A stretch of DNA of 64,000 nucleotides from an uncultured bacterium (GCA_905214425.1 CAJMLY010000004.1:1-64000), one strand, 5' to 3'; positions 8,829 through 17,841 are shown, counted from the stretch's first letter. Translations and numbers: made by a program. Notes: generated by a model from the letters alone, not told the origin.

Positions 8829-9277
8829 TACTCATCAACATCCAAAAAGTCATTCGTGGCGCCGACAAACTCCTGCATGTTTCTGACGATGCGGCCATCG
8901 TTTTCAATGCGGATTTCAAAGCTCTTCCAGGGGAATTTCATGATGTGGTATAAGGTCACCAGCACATCCTGCTCTTTGCCGATCTTGAGTAGCCAGCGGG
9001 CACAGTTGTCTCCGCAGGTGGATGCGTTGAACACCATATTTGGGAGATTGCGCACCAGCAGCAGCGTCTTAACGCCGCCGGACAGTTCGAGTGGGGTGAT
9101 CGAGCCCAGCTGTTTGCTTACGATGTTGTGGGGACCGATGAGCTCTGATCCGTCCACGCTTTTAATAATCTGTGCGGCCATAGGGTCTTCGAACCATGAG
9201 TCCAAGTATGAGTTCCTAAAATAGGTTTCGGTATCGTAGATGGAACCGGGGTAATCTCCCAGATGGATGCTTAACAT
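8828..9277 (-). CDS. DUF4869-like small protein, module copy 2
   Basis: A 149-residue protein, paralogous to 150-587, with the same LSGGVKTLLL and FNASTCGDNCA blocks and a matching N-terminus (MLSIHLGDYP). The ATG at 9277 is preceded by CTGGAGA at a 6-base spacing; an upstream in-frame start at 9367 would run through the aro operon terminator and is rejected. First gene of a two-gene operon with the NTPase. Orientation is opposite to copy 1, so the two modules face each other across the polysaccharide locus. No function is known. Confidence 0.8.
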   Translation of the reverse strand: MLSIHLGDYPGSIYDTETYFRNSYLDSWFEDPMAAQIIKSVDGSELIGPHNIVSKQLGSITPLELSGGVKTLLLVRNLPNMVFNASTCGDNCARWLLKIGKEQDVLVTLYHIMKFPWKSFEIRIENDGRIVRNMQEFVGATNDFLDVDE

Positions 9278-9320
9278 GCGCGTCTCCAGACGTTGTGTGA
9301 CTGCAATGATTATATGCCAG

Positions 9321-9362
9321 TAATAAAGTGCCGCCAGTAGCGAGGTTGCTGCTGGCGGCACT
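9321..9362 (-). terminator. Terminator of the aromatic amino acid operon
   Basis: A 15-base-pair stem (9327-9341 with 9348-9362, one G-T) around the loop GAGGTT. On the minus strand it is followed by TTATTACT. It lies just after aroQ and before the DUF4869 gene. Confidence 0.8.
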
Positions 9363-9407
9363 GGCATTATTAACGTGTGAATCGCGTTGATGGATATGCT
9401 CGCGAGG

Positions 9408-9845
9408 CTACTTTTCGAGATACTCCCTCAGCAGCTCCAACGCGTGGACGTAGCCCTGCAGGCCTTCGCCCGTAATGGTGGCGAAGCAGGCCAGGCGGGC
9501 GTAGCTTACCTGGCGGAAGTCCTCGCGTGTTTCGACAGCGCTGATGTGGACCTCAACGGCGGGGATGGCGACGGCTTTGAGGGCATCCAAGATGGCCACG
9601 CTCGTATGTGTGTAGGCGGCCGGGTTGATGACGATGCCGTCGACCTTGCCGTAGGCCTCCTGAATCTTGTCGACGATGCTGCCCTCGTGGTTAGACTGGA
9701 AGACCTCGACCTCGTCGAAGCCCTGTGCAGCGCCCGCTTCCTGGCAGATCTGCACTAAGCGGTCGTAGTTGTCGCTGCCATAGATGCCCGGCTCGCGAAT
9801 GCCGAGCATGTTGAGGTTGGGGCCGTTGATGACGAGTGCTTTCAT
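9408..9845 (-). CDS. aroQ: Type II 3-dehydroquinate dehydratase
   Basis: Dehydrates 3-dehydroquinate to 3-dehydroshikimate, third step of the shikimate pathway. The 145-residue length is normal for the dodecameric type II enzyme. GPNLNMLGIREPGIYG carries the catalytic Arg and Tyr; NPAAYTHTSVA and VHISAVETREDFR are the other active-site blocks. The usual Asn-His in EVHIS is present. AAAGGAAG precedes the ATG at 9845; the open frame continues upstream through a palindromic repeat but has no family similarity there. It is the last gene of the aro operon. Confidence 0.95.
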   Translation of the reverse strand: MKALVINGPNLNMLGIREPGIYGSDNYDRLVQICQEAGAAQGFDEVEVFQSNHEGSIVDKIQEAYGKVDGIVINPAAYTHTSVAILDALKAVAIPAVEVHISAVETREDFRQVSYARLACFATITGEGLQGYVHALELLREYLEK

Positions 9846-9866
9846 GGTTGCTTCCTTTGCGATTGA

Positions 9867-9907
9867 AAAACCACCACAAAGGTGCCTGTCCCCTTTGTGG
9901 TGGTTTT
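9867..9907. repeat. REP-like palindrome between aroE-aroK and aroQ
   Basis: AAAACCACCACAAAGG (9867-9882) is a perfect inverted repeat of 9892-9907 around TGCCTGTCC. The core GGTGCCTGTCCCC resembles the GGGACAGGCACC signature of REP elements dispersed by RAYT transposases in many bacteria. It may also damp transcription into aroQ. Confidence 0.65.
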
Positions 9908-9909
9908 GG

Positions 9910-11160
9910 TTAGAGAGCGGGTGGGAGGGTGTCGAGGAGGGCATGGGCGGTGTTGGCGGCGCAGTCGCGTGAGTCGATGATGTAGTCGGCCCAGGCGCGG
10001 TAGCGCGGCATACGCTGCTCGGCCAGCTTGTCGATGCCGTCGCGCGCGGTGATGGGGCGGCCCTTGTGGGCGAGCTCGTCGAGCTTGCGGTTGAGCATCA
10101 CGATCTGGCTGTTTTGGTGCAGCAGAGGGTAGTTCTCGTCGCGCGTAACCACGCCGCCGCCGGTGGAGAGCACCAAGCCGCTGCGCTTGGAGATGTCGGC
10201 CAGCGCTGCCGTCTCCTGCTCGCGGAAGGCCGCCTCGCCGCACTTGACGATAAAGTCGGCGCAGGGCATGCCCAGGCGCTCCTCGAGGGCGCGATCGAGG
10301 TCGATGTGCTCGCGGCCCGTGAGCTGAGCGATCTGCTCGCCCACGCGGGTCTTGCCCGAGCCCGGCATGCCAATCAGGGCGATGTTCTGCTCATGGCGCG
10401 ACAGGCGCTCCGTTACGTCCAGGATGCGCTCGCGCGGGGTGACCTGGCCGGTATAGCGCTCGACGGCCTGTGCCGCCTGTGCCACGAGCATCAGCAGTCC
10501 GCCGATGTAGGGGATGCCGCGGCGCTCGGCCTCGAACATCAGACCCGTGCGGGCGGGGTTGTAGACAATGTCGATGACGCCTTCGAGCGCATCGAGTCCT
10601 TCGAGCGTGCAGGGGGCGTCGGGGCAGTGGGGGAACATGCCGGCAGGCGTGCAGTTGACGAGCAGCGCGGCATCGGATTGCTGCGCGATGTTGTCGTAAT
10701 TGACCTCGCTTGTGCGACCCACGGGTACGACGATGGCGCCCAGGTCGTCGAGTACCATGCTGGCCGTAGTGCCGGCACCGCCGGTGGCGCCGAGCACGAG
10801 GGCCTTCTTACTGGCAACCTCTACGCCCAGCTCCTCGACCAGGCACTGAAAACCGAAGTAGTCGGTGTTATCGCCGCGCAGGCGGCCGTCGGGCAGGCGC
10901 GTGATGGTGTTGACGTTGCCCATGCGCTCGGCGAGCGGGCTCAGCTCGTCCAGGTACTCCATGACGGCGCGCTTGTAGGGGATGGTCACGTTGGTGCCCT
11001 CCCACTCGTCGCCCGTCATAAAGGCCGCGAGGTCCTCGGGCTCGCGCTCAAATCGCACGTAATCGAGCCCAGCGAGCTCTTTGTAGATGGTTGGGGTGTA
11101 GCTGTGGCCCAACACGCGGCCCAGCACTCCGTAGGGGCGGGTTGCGGCGGTATCGGTCAT
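9910..11160 (-). CDS. Fused shikimate dehydrogenase / shikimate kinase
   Basis: A 416-residue fusion of steps four and five of the shikimate pathway. Residues 1 to about 255 are AroE: GVLGRVLGHSYTP substrate loop, NVTIPYK with the catalytic Lys, NTD, GATGGAG and VGRTSE of the NADP site. From about 265 on is AroK: Walker A GMPGSGKT, DLD of the shikimate site, GEAAFRE, and LSTGGGVV. Each part has normal domain length, so both activities are expected. Separate aroE and aroK genes are the rule in most bacteria. It directly abuts pheA upstream (stop and start adjacent). Confidence 0.94.
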   Translation of the reverse strand: MTDTAATRPYGVLGRVLGHSYTPTIYKELAGLDYVRFEREPEDLAAFMTGDEWEGTNVTIPYKRAVMEYLDELSPLAERMGNVNTITRLPDGRLRGDNTDYFGFQCLVEELGVEVASKKALVLGATGGAGTTASMVLDDLGAIVVPVGRTSEVNYDNIAQQSDAALLVNCTPAGMFPHCPDAPCTLEGLDALEGVIDIVYNPARTGLMFEAERRGIPYIGGLLMLVAQAAQAVERYTGQVTPRERILDVTERLSRHEQNIALIGMPGSGKTRVGEQIAQLTGREHIDLDRALEERLGMPCADFIVKCGEAAFREQETAALADISKRSGLVLSTGGGVVTRDENYPLLHQNSQIVMLNRKLDELAHKGRPITARDGIDKLAEQRMPRYRAWADYIIDSRDCAANTAHALLDTLPPAL

Positions 11161-12306
11161 CTAGAGCACCTCCGTGTAGCTGCCAAAGTAGGTGAAGCTT
11201 TCGCACACGTCGTCGATGGAATCGAGCAGGTCGTCGAGGGCCTTGCTGCCAAAGGGGCAGTCCAGATCAAAGTAGAACATAAACTCAAAGTCGCGGCCGG
11301 GGATGGGGCGGCTCTCGAGCTTGATGAGGTTGATGTTGAGTGCGTAGAAGCGCTCGAGCACGCGATAGAGGGCGCCCGGCTCGTTGGCCGTGGTGATCAT
11401 GAGCGAGGTGCGATTAGCGCCGGGGTAGACGCGCGGCTCGCGGCTGATGACGACAAAGCGCGTGTAGTTGTTGTCCGAGTCTTGGATATTGGGTTCCAAC
11501 ACCTCGAGGCCATACAGCGTGGCACAGCTGCGCGATGCGATGGCGGCAACATCGGTGCGTTCGGAGTTGGCGACCATCTCAGCCGACATGGCCGTGTTGG
11601 GGTACTTGGTGGCGCGCAGGCCGTGGTTCTCGATAAAGCCGGCGCACTGGGCAATGGCTTGGCCGTGGCTGTAGACCTCGCGCACGTCGGCGAGCTTGGT
11701 GCCGGGCTTGACGAGCAAGTTGTGGTCGATCTTGAGGCGAAGCGAGCGCACGATGTGGAAGTCGAACTGGGCGAGCAGGTCGTAGACGGCGTTGACCGAG
11801 CCGGCGGTGGAGTTCTCGATGGGCAGCACACCAAACTCGCAGAAGCCGTCGCGCACAGCGCGCATAACGCCTTCGAAGGTCTCGAAAAACGCGATGTCGG
11901 GCACGTCGAAGAGCTTGCACGCGGCGATTTGACTGTAAGCGCCCTCAACGCCCTGGCAAGCGACGGTGGCAGTTTGAGGGAAGGGAGTGTCGGAGGCTGC
12001 AGCCGTGGCGTGGGCCTTTTGCGAGACAGTGATGCCCTTGAGTTCGTTGATGTAGCGCTGCTGCTCGGCCTTGCTCATGCTCATGAGGAGACGGAACAGG
12101 GTGATGGTCTGCGCCTCGTAGCGCTCGGGCGCGCGGCTGGCGAGGTTGTTGAGCTTGGAGCGCTCGCGGGCGGGGTCGAAGACGGCCTTGCCCATCTCGA
12201 TTTTTGACTTGGCGACTTCGGTGGCAATGTCCATGCGCTCGATAAAGCTGTTGAGGAGCGTGGTGTCGATGCCATCGATGGCCTGGCGGATGTCAGCAAG
12301 GTCCAT
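11161..12306 (-). CDS. pheA: Bifunctional chorismate mutase / prephenate dehydratase
   Basis: The P-protein that turns chorismate into phenylpyruvate for phenylalanine. The 381-residue chain has an AroQ-type chorismate mutase helix bundle (residues 1-90, starting MDLADIRQAIDGID), a prephenate dehydratase domain from about residue 110 (VACQGVEGAYS; GVLPIENSTAGSV with the conserved Glu-Asn-Ser), and a C-terminal ACT domain (TTANEPGALYRVL; LIKLESRPI) for phenylalanine feedback. TRFVVISRE is the family TRF block. ATG has GAAAGGGGTCCC upstream. Confidence 0.95.
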   Translation of the reverse strand: MDLADIRQAIDGIDTTLLNSFIERMDIATEVAKSKIEMGKAVFDPARERSKLNNLASRAPERYEAQTITLFRLLMSMSKAEQQRYINELKGITVSQKAHATAAASDTPFPQTATVACQGVEGAYSQIAACKLFDVPDIAFFETFEGVMRAVRDGFCEFGVLPIENSTAGSVNAVYDLLAQFDFHIVRSLRLKIDHNLLVKPGTKLADVREVYSHGQAIAQCAGFIENHGLRATKYPNTAMSAEMVANSERTDVAAIASRSCATLYGLEVLEPNIQDSDNNYTRFVVISREPRVYPGANRTSLMITTANEPGALYRVLERFYALNINLIKLESRPIPGRDFEFMFYFDLDCPFGSKALDDLLDSIDDVCESFTYFGSYTEVL

Positions 12307-12345
12307 AGGGACCCCTTTCGTGAATCATTGCCCGGGGTGGGCTGG

Positions 12346-13443
12346 TTAGCGCTGGGCGGCGTCCTCGAGGAGGGCGTCCCAGATGGCGAGCGCCGCGGCT
12401 GCCTCGGCTACGGGGACGGCTCGGGGGACGATGCAGGGATCGTGACGGCCGTGGACCGAGAGCTCGGCATTTTCCATGGCGTCCATGTCTACGGTCTGCT
12501 GCTCGCGGCCAATTGAGGGCGTCGGCTTTACGGCCATGCGCCACATGACGGGCGCGCCGGTCGAAATACCGCCCAGGATGCCGCCGGCGTTATTGGACTC
12601 GACTTCGATCTCGCCGGTCTCGGCATCGATGCGATACGGATCGTTGTTCTCGCTGCCGCGCATGGCGGCCACGGCAAAGCCCATGCCAAACTCCACGCCC
12701 TTTACGGCGGGAATGCCAAACGCGATTTGCGCGATGCGGTTCTCGATGCCGTCGAACATGGGGTCGCCGATGCCCGTGGGAAGCCCGTAAATGCCGCACT
12801 CCACGATGCCGCCGATGCTGTCGAGTTCATCGCGCGCGGCCAGAATCTCCTCGCGCATGCGGCCGGCTGCGGCGGCGTCAATGCACGGCAGGTCGTTCGT
12901 AAGGATCGCCTTGCGGTCGGCCTCTCGATAGACCATATCGTCCATCGGCAGGTCGGAGATGCCGCCGATCTGCGCGACGTGCGCCATGACCTGAATGCCG
13001 CGGGCCTCGAGTGCCTGTAGCGCAATGCCGCCGGCGATGCATAAGGGTGCCGTTAGGCGGCCGGAAAAATGCCCGCCACCAGCAACATCGTGCATGTTGT
13101 GATACTTCACGCGCGCGGGGAAGTCCGCATGTCCGGGACGGGGCTTGCAGCGCAGCTCGGAGTAATCATTGGAGCGCGTGTTGGTGTTCTCGATAATCGC
13201 GGCAATGGGCGCGCCGGTGGTATGTCCATCGACCACGCCGGCAATGATATGCGCGGCGTCGGCCTCGTGGCGCTTGGTTGCGGTCTCGTCGCGACCGGGG
13301 GCACGACGGTCCAAAAAGGCCTGCAGCTGCTCCTGGTCAACGGCAATACCGGCAGGAATGCCGTCGAGCGAGCAGCCGATAGCGGGGGAGTGCGACTGGC
13401 CAAAGATACTCAGATGCAAGACGTTGCCAAAGGTCGAGGACAT
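12346..13443 (-). CDS. aroC: Chorismate synthase
   Basis: Makes chorismate from EPSP using reduced FMN. The 365-residue protein begins MSSTFGNVLHLSIFGQSHS with the catalytic His block. It has GRDETATKRHEAD, RPGHADFPARVKY, GGGHFSGRLTA and, near the C-terminus, WRMAVKPTPSI and GRHDPCIVPRAVPV. Length is typical. It starts immediately after aroA (one base apart from the aroA stop) in the operon. Confidence 0.97.
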   Translation of the reverse strand: MSSTFGNVLHLSIFGQSHSPAIGCSLDGIPAGIAVDQEQLQAFLDRRAPGRDETATKRHEADAAHIIAGVVDGHTTGAPIAAIIENTNTRSNDYSELRCKPRPGHADFPARVKYHNMHDVAGGGHFSGRLTAPLCIAGGIALQALEARGIQVMAHVAQIGGISDLPMDDMVYREADRKAILTNDLPCIDAAAAGRMREEILAARDELDSIGGIVECGIYGLPTGIGDPMFDGIENRIAQIAFGIPAVKGVEFGMGFAVAAMRGSENNDPYRIDAETGEIEVESNNAGGILGGISTGAPVMWRMAVKPTPSIGREQQTVDMDAMENAELSVHGRHDPCIVPRAVPVAEAAAALAIWDALLEDAAQR

Positions 13444-13444
13444 G

Positions 13445-14764
13445 CTATTCCTCCTCGAGCGTGACCTTACCGCCCAGCAGGCGGTAGTGGTCGAAGAAAT
13501 CGGGATAGGACTTGTTGACGGCCTCGGCGCCGTGGATCACGACCTCGCCGGTGGCGCGGCTCGCGGCGATGGCGGCCATCATGGCGATGCGGTGGTCGTT
13601 GTGCGAATCGACCTCGCCGCCGGTGAAGGCATCGACACCCTTGATGATGAGGTCATCGCCGGCAATGCGCACCTGCGCGCCAAGCGCGGTGAGCTCGCGG
13701 GTGGTGGTGACCAGGCGGTCGGATTCCTTGATACGCAGACGGGCGCAATCGCGGATAAAGGTGCGGCCCTGTGCCAGCGAGGCCACGGCCGAGATAACGG
13801 GTACCAGGTCGGGAATGTCGTGGGCACTCATCTCAAAGCCGGCGAGCTTGTCGGACTGCACGGTGGCGGCGTTGGTGGAGCGCACGATGCGGGCGCCAAA
13901 GCGCGAAAGCGCAGCAAGCACGTTGCGGTCGCCCTGTGCGGAGCTCAGCGACACACCCTCCACGGTGATGGGGTCGGAGCCGATGGCGCCGGCGCACAGC
14001 CAAAAGGCAGCGTTGGACCAGTCGCCCTCGACGGCCACGTTGCCGGGCGTGCGATACGAGCCACTGCTCACGCGGAAGTTCGTGACCTCGGGCTGACCGT
14101 CCTTGGCGGGAATGCGCTCGACGTTGACCTCAACGCCAAAGGCCTTCATGGCCTGGATCGTCAGGTTGATGTAGGGGCGGCTCTCAATGAGGCCGGTCAC
14201 CTGCACACAGGAGGGCTGGGCGAGCAACGGGGCTGCCAGCAGCAGGCCCGAGATGTACTGCGAGCTTACGTTGCCCGGCAGCACAAAGGTGCCCGGGCGC
14301 ATGCGGCCGCTCGTCTTGAGCGGAAAACCGCCCAGACCCTGTAGGTCGCAGCCGGCGGCGATGATCTCGTCCGAGAGCGGGGAGAGCGGGCGTGCGCCCA
14401 GACGACCCTGGCCCACAAAGGTGGCCTCTGCGCCCAGCGCGCAGGCGACGGGCAACATAAAGCGGAGCGTGGAGCCACTCTCGCCGCAGTCGAGCGTGCC
14501 GCCGGCAAGTGCCTTGAGCAGGCCAAACTCAATACTCTTCATAGTGGGATGGACCTGGAAGCCATCCTCGACGGTCTCGATGCGAGCGCCCAGTGCCGTA
14601 AGGCAACGCACCGTAGCCTCGATGTCGGCGCAGGTGGTGTTGCAGGTAACGTGCGTCTCGCCGTTGGCAAGCGCGGCGCAGATGATCAGGCGATGCGCCA
14701 TCGACTTGGACGCGATGGCGGGAACGGTGCCCTTAAGCGGGGACGGGGTGATGCGGGCTAGCAT
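13445..14764 (-). CDS. aroA: 3-phosphoshikimate 1-carboxyvinyltransferase (EPSP synthase)
   Basis: Joins shikimate-3-phosphate and phosphoenolpyruvate. The 439-residue protein has the two-lobed repeat. Visible are SKSMAHR near residue 20 (binding both substrates), LDCGESGSTLRFMLP, PGNVSSQYISGLLLAAPL, GDWSNAAFWL, and CARLRIKESDR. DSHNDHRIAMM near the end is diagnostic. The ATG at 14764 overlaps the aroB stop by seven bases; the longer frame to 14845 would add 27 unrelated residues from the aroB coding region. Glyphosate sensitivity cannot be judged reliably by eye. Confidence 0.96.
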   Translation of the reverse strand: MLARITPSPLKGTVPAIASKSMAHRLIICAALANGETHVTCNTTCADIEATVRCLTALGARIETVEDGFQVHPTMKSIEFGLLKALAGGTLDCGESGSTLRFMLPVACALGAEATFVGQGRLGARPLSPLSDEIIAAGCDLQGLGGFPLKTSGRMRPGTFVLPGNVSSQYISGLLLAAPLLAQPSCVQVTGLIESRPYINLTIQAMKAFGVEVNVERIPAKDGQPEVTNFRVSSGSYRTPGNVAVEGDWSNAAFWLCAGAIGSDPITVEGVSLSSAQGDRNVLAALSRFGARIVRSTNAATVQSDKLAGFEMSAHDIPDLVPVISAVASLAQGRTFIRDCARLRIKESDRLVTTTRELTALGAQVRIAGDDLIIKGVDAFTGGEVDSHNDHRIAMMAAIAASRATGEVVIHGAEAVNKSYPDFFDHYRLLGGKVTLEEE

Positions 14765-15864
14765 GCGAATGCGTCTCCCTTCTGGCCGAGGCCCTCGGCA
14801 ATGAGTTCGTGGAAAGTGGAAAGCGGCGTGCGGTCGATGCTGCAACGGCCAATGTCGTGCGGAATTACCAGGTCGATAGTGTCACCGGCGCGCTTTTTGT
14901 CGTGGAGTGCCTCGGCAAAGACGGCGTCGGCCGAAAGCTCGCAGCGGGTCTTGAGGCCGTGGCGCGCGCAGAGCTCCTCGATGCGAGCGGGAAGTTCGGC
15001 GTCGCAAATGCCGTGCAAGGCCGCGGCGCGCGTGATGATGCCCATACCGATTGACACGCAGTTGCCGTGCCCCAGCTCAAAATTCTCGCAGGCTTCGACG
15101 GCGTGTCCGGCGCTGTGTCCAAAGTTGAGCAGCTTGCGCTGGTTGGTTTCGCACTCGTCGGCGACGACGACGGCGCGCTTGATGTCGATATTGCGGGCGA
15201 TGATGAGTGCTACGCGGGCCACATCGCGGTTGAGTAGCTCCAGCGTGAGCGGAGTCTTCTCCAGCTCGGCGAAAAGCTCCGGGTCGGCGATCACGGCGTG
15301 CTTGACGACCTCTCCGCAGCCGTCGGCGAACTGCTCGGGCGTGAGGGTGGCCAGGCACCCCACGTCGGCGATTACTACGCTCGGCTGCCAAAAGGCGCCG
15401 GCCAAGTTCTTGCCGGCAGCCAGGTCGATGGCGGTCTTGCCGCCCACCGACGAATCAACCATGGCGAGCAGGCTCGTCGGGATCTGCACAAACTTGCAGC
15501 CGCGCATGTAGGTGGCGGCCACAAAGCCGGCAACGTCGCCCACGACGCCGCCGCCAAGCGCCACGATCACATCGGAGCGCGAAAGCTCGTGCTCGGCCAC
15601 AAACTCAAGAATGGCAACGTAGGTCTCGGCTCGCTTATGGGCCTCGCCGGCCTCGAAGGTGCAGATGCTCACCTCGTAGCCTGACGCCTCCAGGCTCTGC
15701 TTAACGGGCATCTGGTAGAGCGGGCCCACGTTGGTGTCCGTCACGATGACGGCCTTGGTGCCGCCGGCAGTGGCGCGCACGAGCGGTCCCGCCTGCTCCA
15801 GCAAAAACGTGCCAACATGCACCTGGTAGGGGCGTGCGGTGTCGATATCGATGGTAATCGCCAT
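14758..15864 (-). CDS. aroB: 3-dehydroquinate synthase
   Basis: Cyclises DAHP to 3-dehydroquinate, the second step of the pathway, with NAD and a divalent metal. In the 368-residue chain the NAD-binding ALGGGVVGDVAGFVAATYMRG is clear, followed by QIPTSLLAMVDSSVGGKTAID and the metal-binding NFGHSAGHAVE with GHGNCVSIGM. Length is standard. It overlaps aroA downstream and follows tyrA by 36 bases with its own AAAGGACCG ribosome binding site. Confidence 0.97.
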   Translation of the reverse strand: MAITIDIDTARPYQVHVGTFLLEQAGPLVRATAGGTKAVIVTDTNVGPLYQMPVKQSLEASGYEVSICTFEAGEAHKRAETYVAILEFVAEHELSRSDVIVALGGGVVGDVAGFVAATYMRGCKFVQIPTSLLAMVDSSVGGKTAIDLAAGKNLAGAFWQPSVVIADVGCLATLTPEQFADGCGEVVKHAVIADPELFAELEKTPLTLELLNRDVARVALIIARNIDIKRAVVVADECETNQRKLLNFGHSAGHAVEACENFELGHGNCVSIGMGIITRAAALHGICDAELPARIEELCARHGLKTRCELSADAVFAEALHDKKRAGDTIDLVIPHDIGRCSIDRTPLSTFHELIAEGLGQKGDAFAC

Positions 15865-15900
15865 AAGCTTCGGTCCTTTCGACCTGGCGTGATAGGTGGT

Positions 15901-16815
15901 CTAGTGGGAGGCCTCGTCGTCGAGCGCGCGCTTGATGCGGTCGCCCTCGGCAAGGAGATTCTCCAGATAGCGCTGGTCGCGGTCCTTAAGGGCGCGGCTG
16001 TAGGCGCCGAGCGATTCGATAAGATGGTCGATCTCGAAGGCGAGCGCATCGGCGTCGTCGATCATAAGCTCGGACCACATCTGAGGATTGAGGTGCGCCA
16101 CGCGGGTGAGATCGCGGTAGCTTCCGGCCGAAAAGCCGTGGTGGACCTGGGCGGTGGGGCTCTTGACGTAGGCGTTGGATACCACGTGCGCAAGCTGGCT
16201 CGTGAAGGCGATGACGCGGTCGTGTTCGGCGGCGCTGGTCACGCTGAACTTGCCAAAGCCCAAGGGGCGCACCATCTCGCGCACCTGGCCCAAAAGCTCC
16301 AGCTTAAGGGCATCGTCTACCGCGGGTGGCACGAGCACGAGCGGGGCGCCCTGGAACAGGTCGGCGCGGGAGTGCGCATAGCCCGAGTACTGTGTGCCCG
16401 CCATGGGGTGCGCACCCACAAAGTAAAAGCCGTGCTCGCGTGCGAGCTCAAAGGCCCGCTCACACACAATGCCCTTGACGCCCACCGTGTCGATCACCAC
16501 GGGGCCCATGATGGCCTCGGTATCGGTGGCGTCGGCGAGTGCCTGGGCGTGCGCCTCGAGCCACTCGATGCAGGCTTCGGGGTAACAGGCCAGCACGATG
16601 ATGTCGCACTCGCCGAGCGTCTCGTCGTTGAGCTCCCCGACGGCAGTGCCCATGCTGGCGGCCGTCATGACATCGTCATCGGGGTCCCAGGCCAGCACGC
16701 GGACGCCCGCCTGTGCATAGCCGCGGGCAAAGCTACCGCCGATGAGGCCAAGGCCGACGATGCCGGCGCACTTGGGGCCGCCCTGGTTAACACGCGCGTT
16801 TCTCACCGTACCCAT
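15901..16815 (-). CDS. tyrA: Prephenate dehydrogenase
   Basis: Oxidatively decarboxylates prephenate to 4-hydroxyphenylpyruvate, committing it to tyrosine. The 304-residue protein has the dinucleotide loop GIVGLGLIGGSFARGY at about residues 18-33, VIDTVGVKG, and the catalytic-region GAHPMAGTQYSGY. GFSAGSYRDLTRVA is also typical. There is no ACT or chorismate mutase domain, so it is the monofunctional form. It lies 3 bases after the DAHP synthase stop. Confidence 0.94.
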   Translation of the reverse strand: MGTVRNARVNQGGPKCAGIVGLGLIGGSFARGYAQAGVRVLAWDPDDDVMTAASMGTAVGELNDETLGECDIIVLACYPEACIEWLEAHAQALADATDTEAIMGPVVIDTVGVKGIVCERAFELAREHGFYFVGAHPMAGTQYSGYAHSRADLFQGAPLVLVPPAVDDALKLELLGQVREMVRPLGFGKFSVTSAAEHDRVIAFTSQLAHVVSNAYVKSPTAQVHHGFSAGSYRDLTRVAHLNPQMWSELMIDDADALAFEIDHLIESLGAYSRALKDRDQRYLENLLAEGDRIKRALDDEASH

Positions 16816-16818
16816 GGG

Positions 16819-17841
16819 CTACTCCATGGTCTCTTGGCAGACAACCTCGCGGATGGCTCGGATGCGGCGCATGGTGTCGTCGAACTGATCGGGGGTGAGG
16901 GCCTGGGCGCCGTCGGACCAGGCGCGGCTCGGCTCGTCGTGGACCTCGATCTCCAAGCCGTTGGCACCGCAGGCGGTCGCGGCGAGCGCCATGGGCTCAA
17001 CGTAGCGGGTGTAGCCGGTGGCGTGGCTGGGGTCGGCGACGACGGGCAGGTGCGACAGGTGGTGCAGCACCGGCACGGCGTTGAGGTCGAAGGTATTGCG
17101 GGTGCGGGTCTCGAAGGTGCGGATACCGCGCTCGCACAGGATGACGTTGTCGTTGCCCTCGCTCATGATGTACTCGGCTGCCATAAGCAGCTCGTCGATC
17201 GTGCCGGACATGCCGCGCTTGAGTAGAATCGGGGTCTGGGTCTTGCCGACCTCCTTGAGCAGGGGGAAGTTCTGGGCGTTGCGGGCGCCGATCTGCATGA
17301 CGTCAATCTTCTTGTCCAAGAAGACCTGCACGTCGCGTGGATCCATGATCTCGGTGACGATCGGCATGTCGAGCTCGGCAGACGCCTCGCACAGCAGGTC
17401 GAGGCCGGCGGGGCCCATGCCCTGGTAGGCGTAGGGGGAGGTGCGGGGCTTGTAGGCGCCACCGCGCAGCATCGTGGCGCCGGCGGCCTTCACGCGGCGT
17501 GCGATGCGGATGAGGTTCTCGCCCTCGACGGAGCAGGGGCCGGCGATGACTTGGAACTGGTCGCCGCCGATCTTGACGCCGTGGCCGCAGTCGATGACGG
17601 AGTCCTCGGGGTGGAACTTGCGGTTGGCGCGCTTGAACGGCTCGGAGACGCGCTGCACGCGCTCGACGACATCCATGGACTCGAGCAGGAACGGGTCGAT
17701 CTTGGTCGTATCGCCCACCAGGCCGATGATCGTCTCGTTCTCGCCGCGCGAGACATCGGTCTTCAGACCCTTTTTCTCAATCCAGCTGACGATATGGCTT
17801 ACGGCCTCGTCGCTGGCGCTCTGCTTTAAAATTGCAATCAT
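16819..17841 (-). CDS. aroF: DAHP synthase (3-deoxy-7-phosphoheptulonate synthase), class I beta type
   Basis: Condenses phosphoenolpyruvate and erythrose 4-phosphate, the entry into aromatic synthesis. The 340-residue protein begins with a ferredoxin-like domain (residues 1-70, MIAILKQSASDEAV) like the Thermotoga/AroF regulatory domain, then the TIM barrel: AGPCSVEGE, LRGGAYKPRTSPYAYQG, LLKRGMS, LCERGIRTFE and DPSHATG. The ATG at 17841 has GAGAGG upstream; the frame extends 16 codons further through a hairpin and is not used. First gene of the operon, so it probably sets its expression. Confidence 0.95.
   Translation of the reverse strand: MIAILKQSASDEAVSHIVSWIEKKGLKTDVSRGENETIIGLVGDTTKIDPFLLESMDVVERVQRVSEPFKRANRKFHPEDSVIDCGHGVKIGGDQFQVIAGPCSVEGENLIRIARRVKAAGATMLRGGAYKPRTSPYAYQGMGPAGLDLLCEASAELDMPIVTEIMDPRDVQVFLDKKIDVMQIGARNAQNFPLLKEVGKTQTPILLKRGMSGTIDELLMAAEYIMSEGNDNVILCERGIRTFETRTRNTFDLNAVPVLHHLSHLPVVADPSHATGYTRYVEPMALAATACGANGLEIEVHDEPSRAWSDGAQALTPDQFDDTMRRIRAIREVVCQETME

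Noticed and set aside
10066..12207. A 713-codon plus-strand open frame opposite the aro operon
   Set aside because: Same shadow effect; low-complexity Ala/Val/Gly/Glu sequence without motifs.
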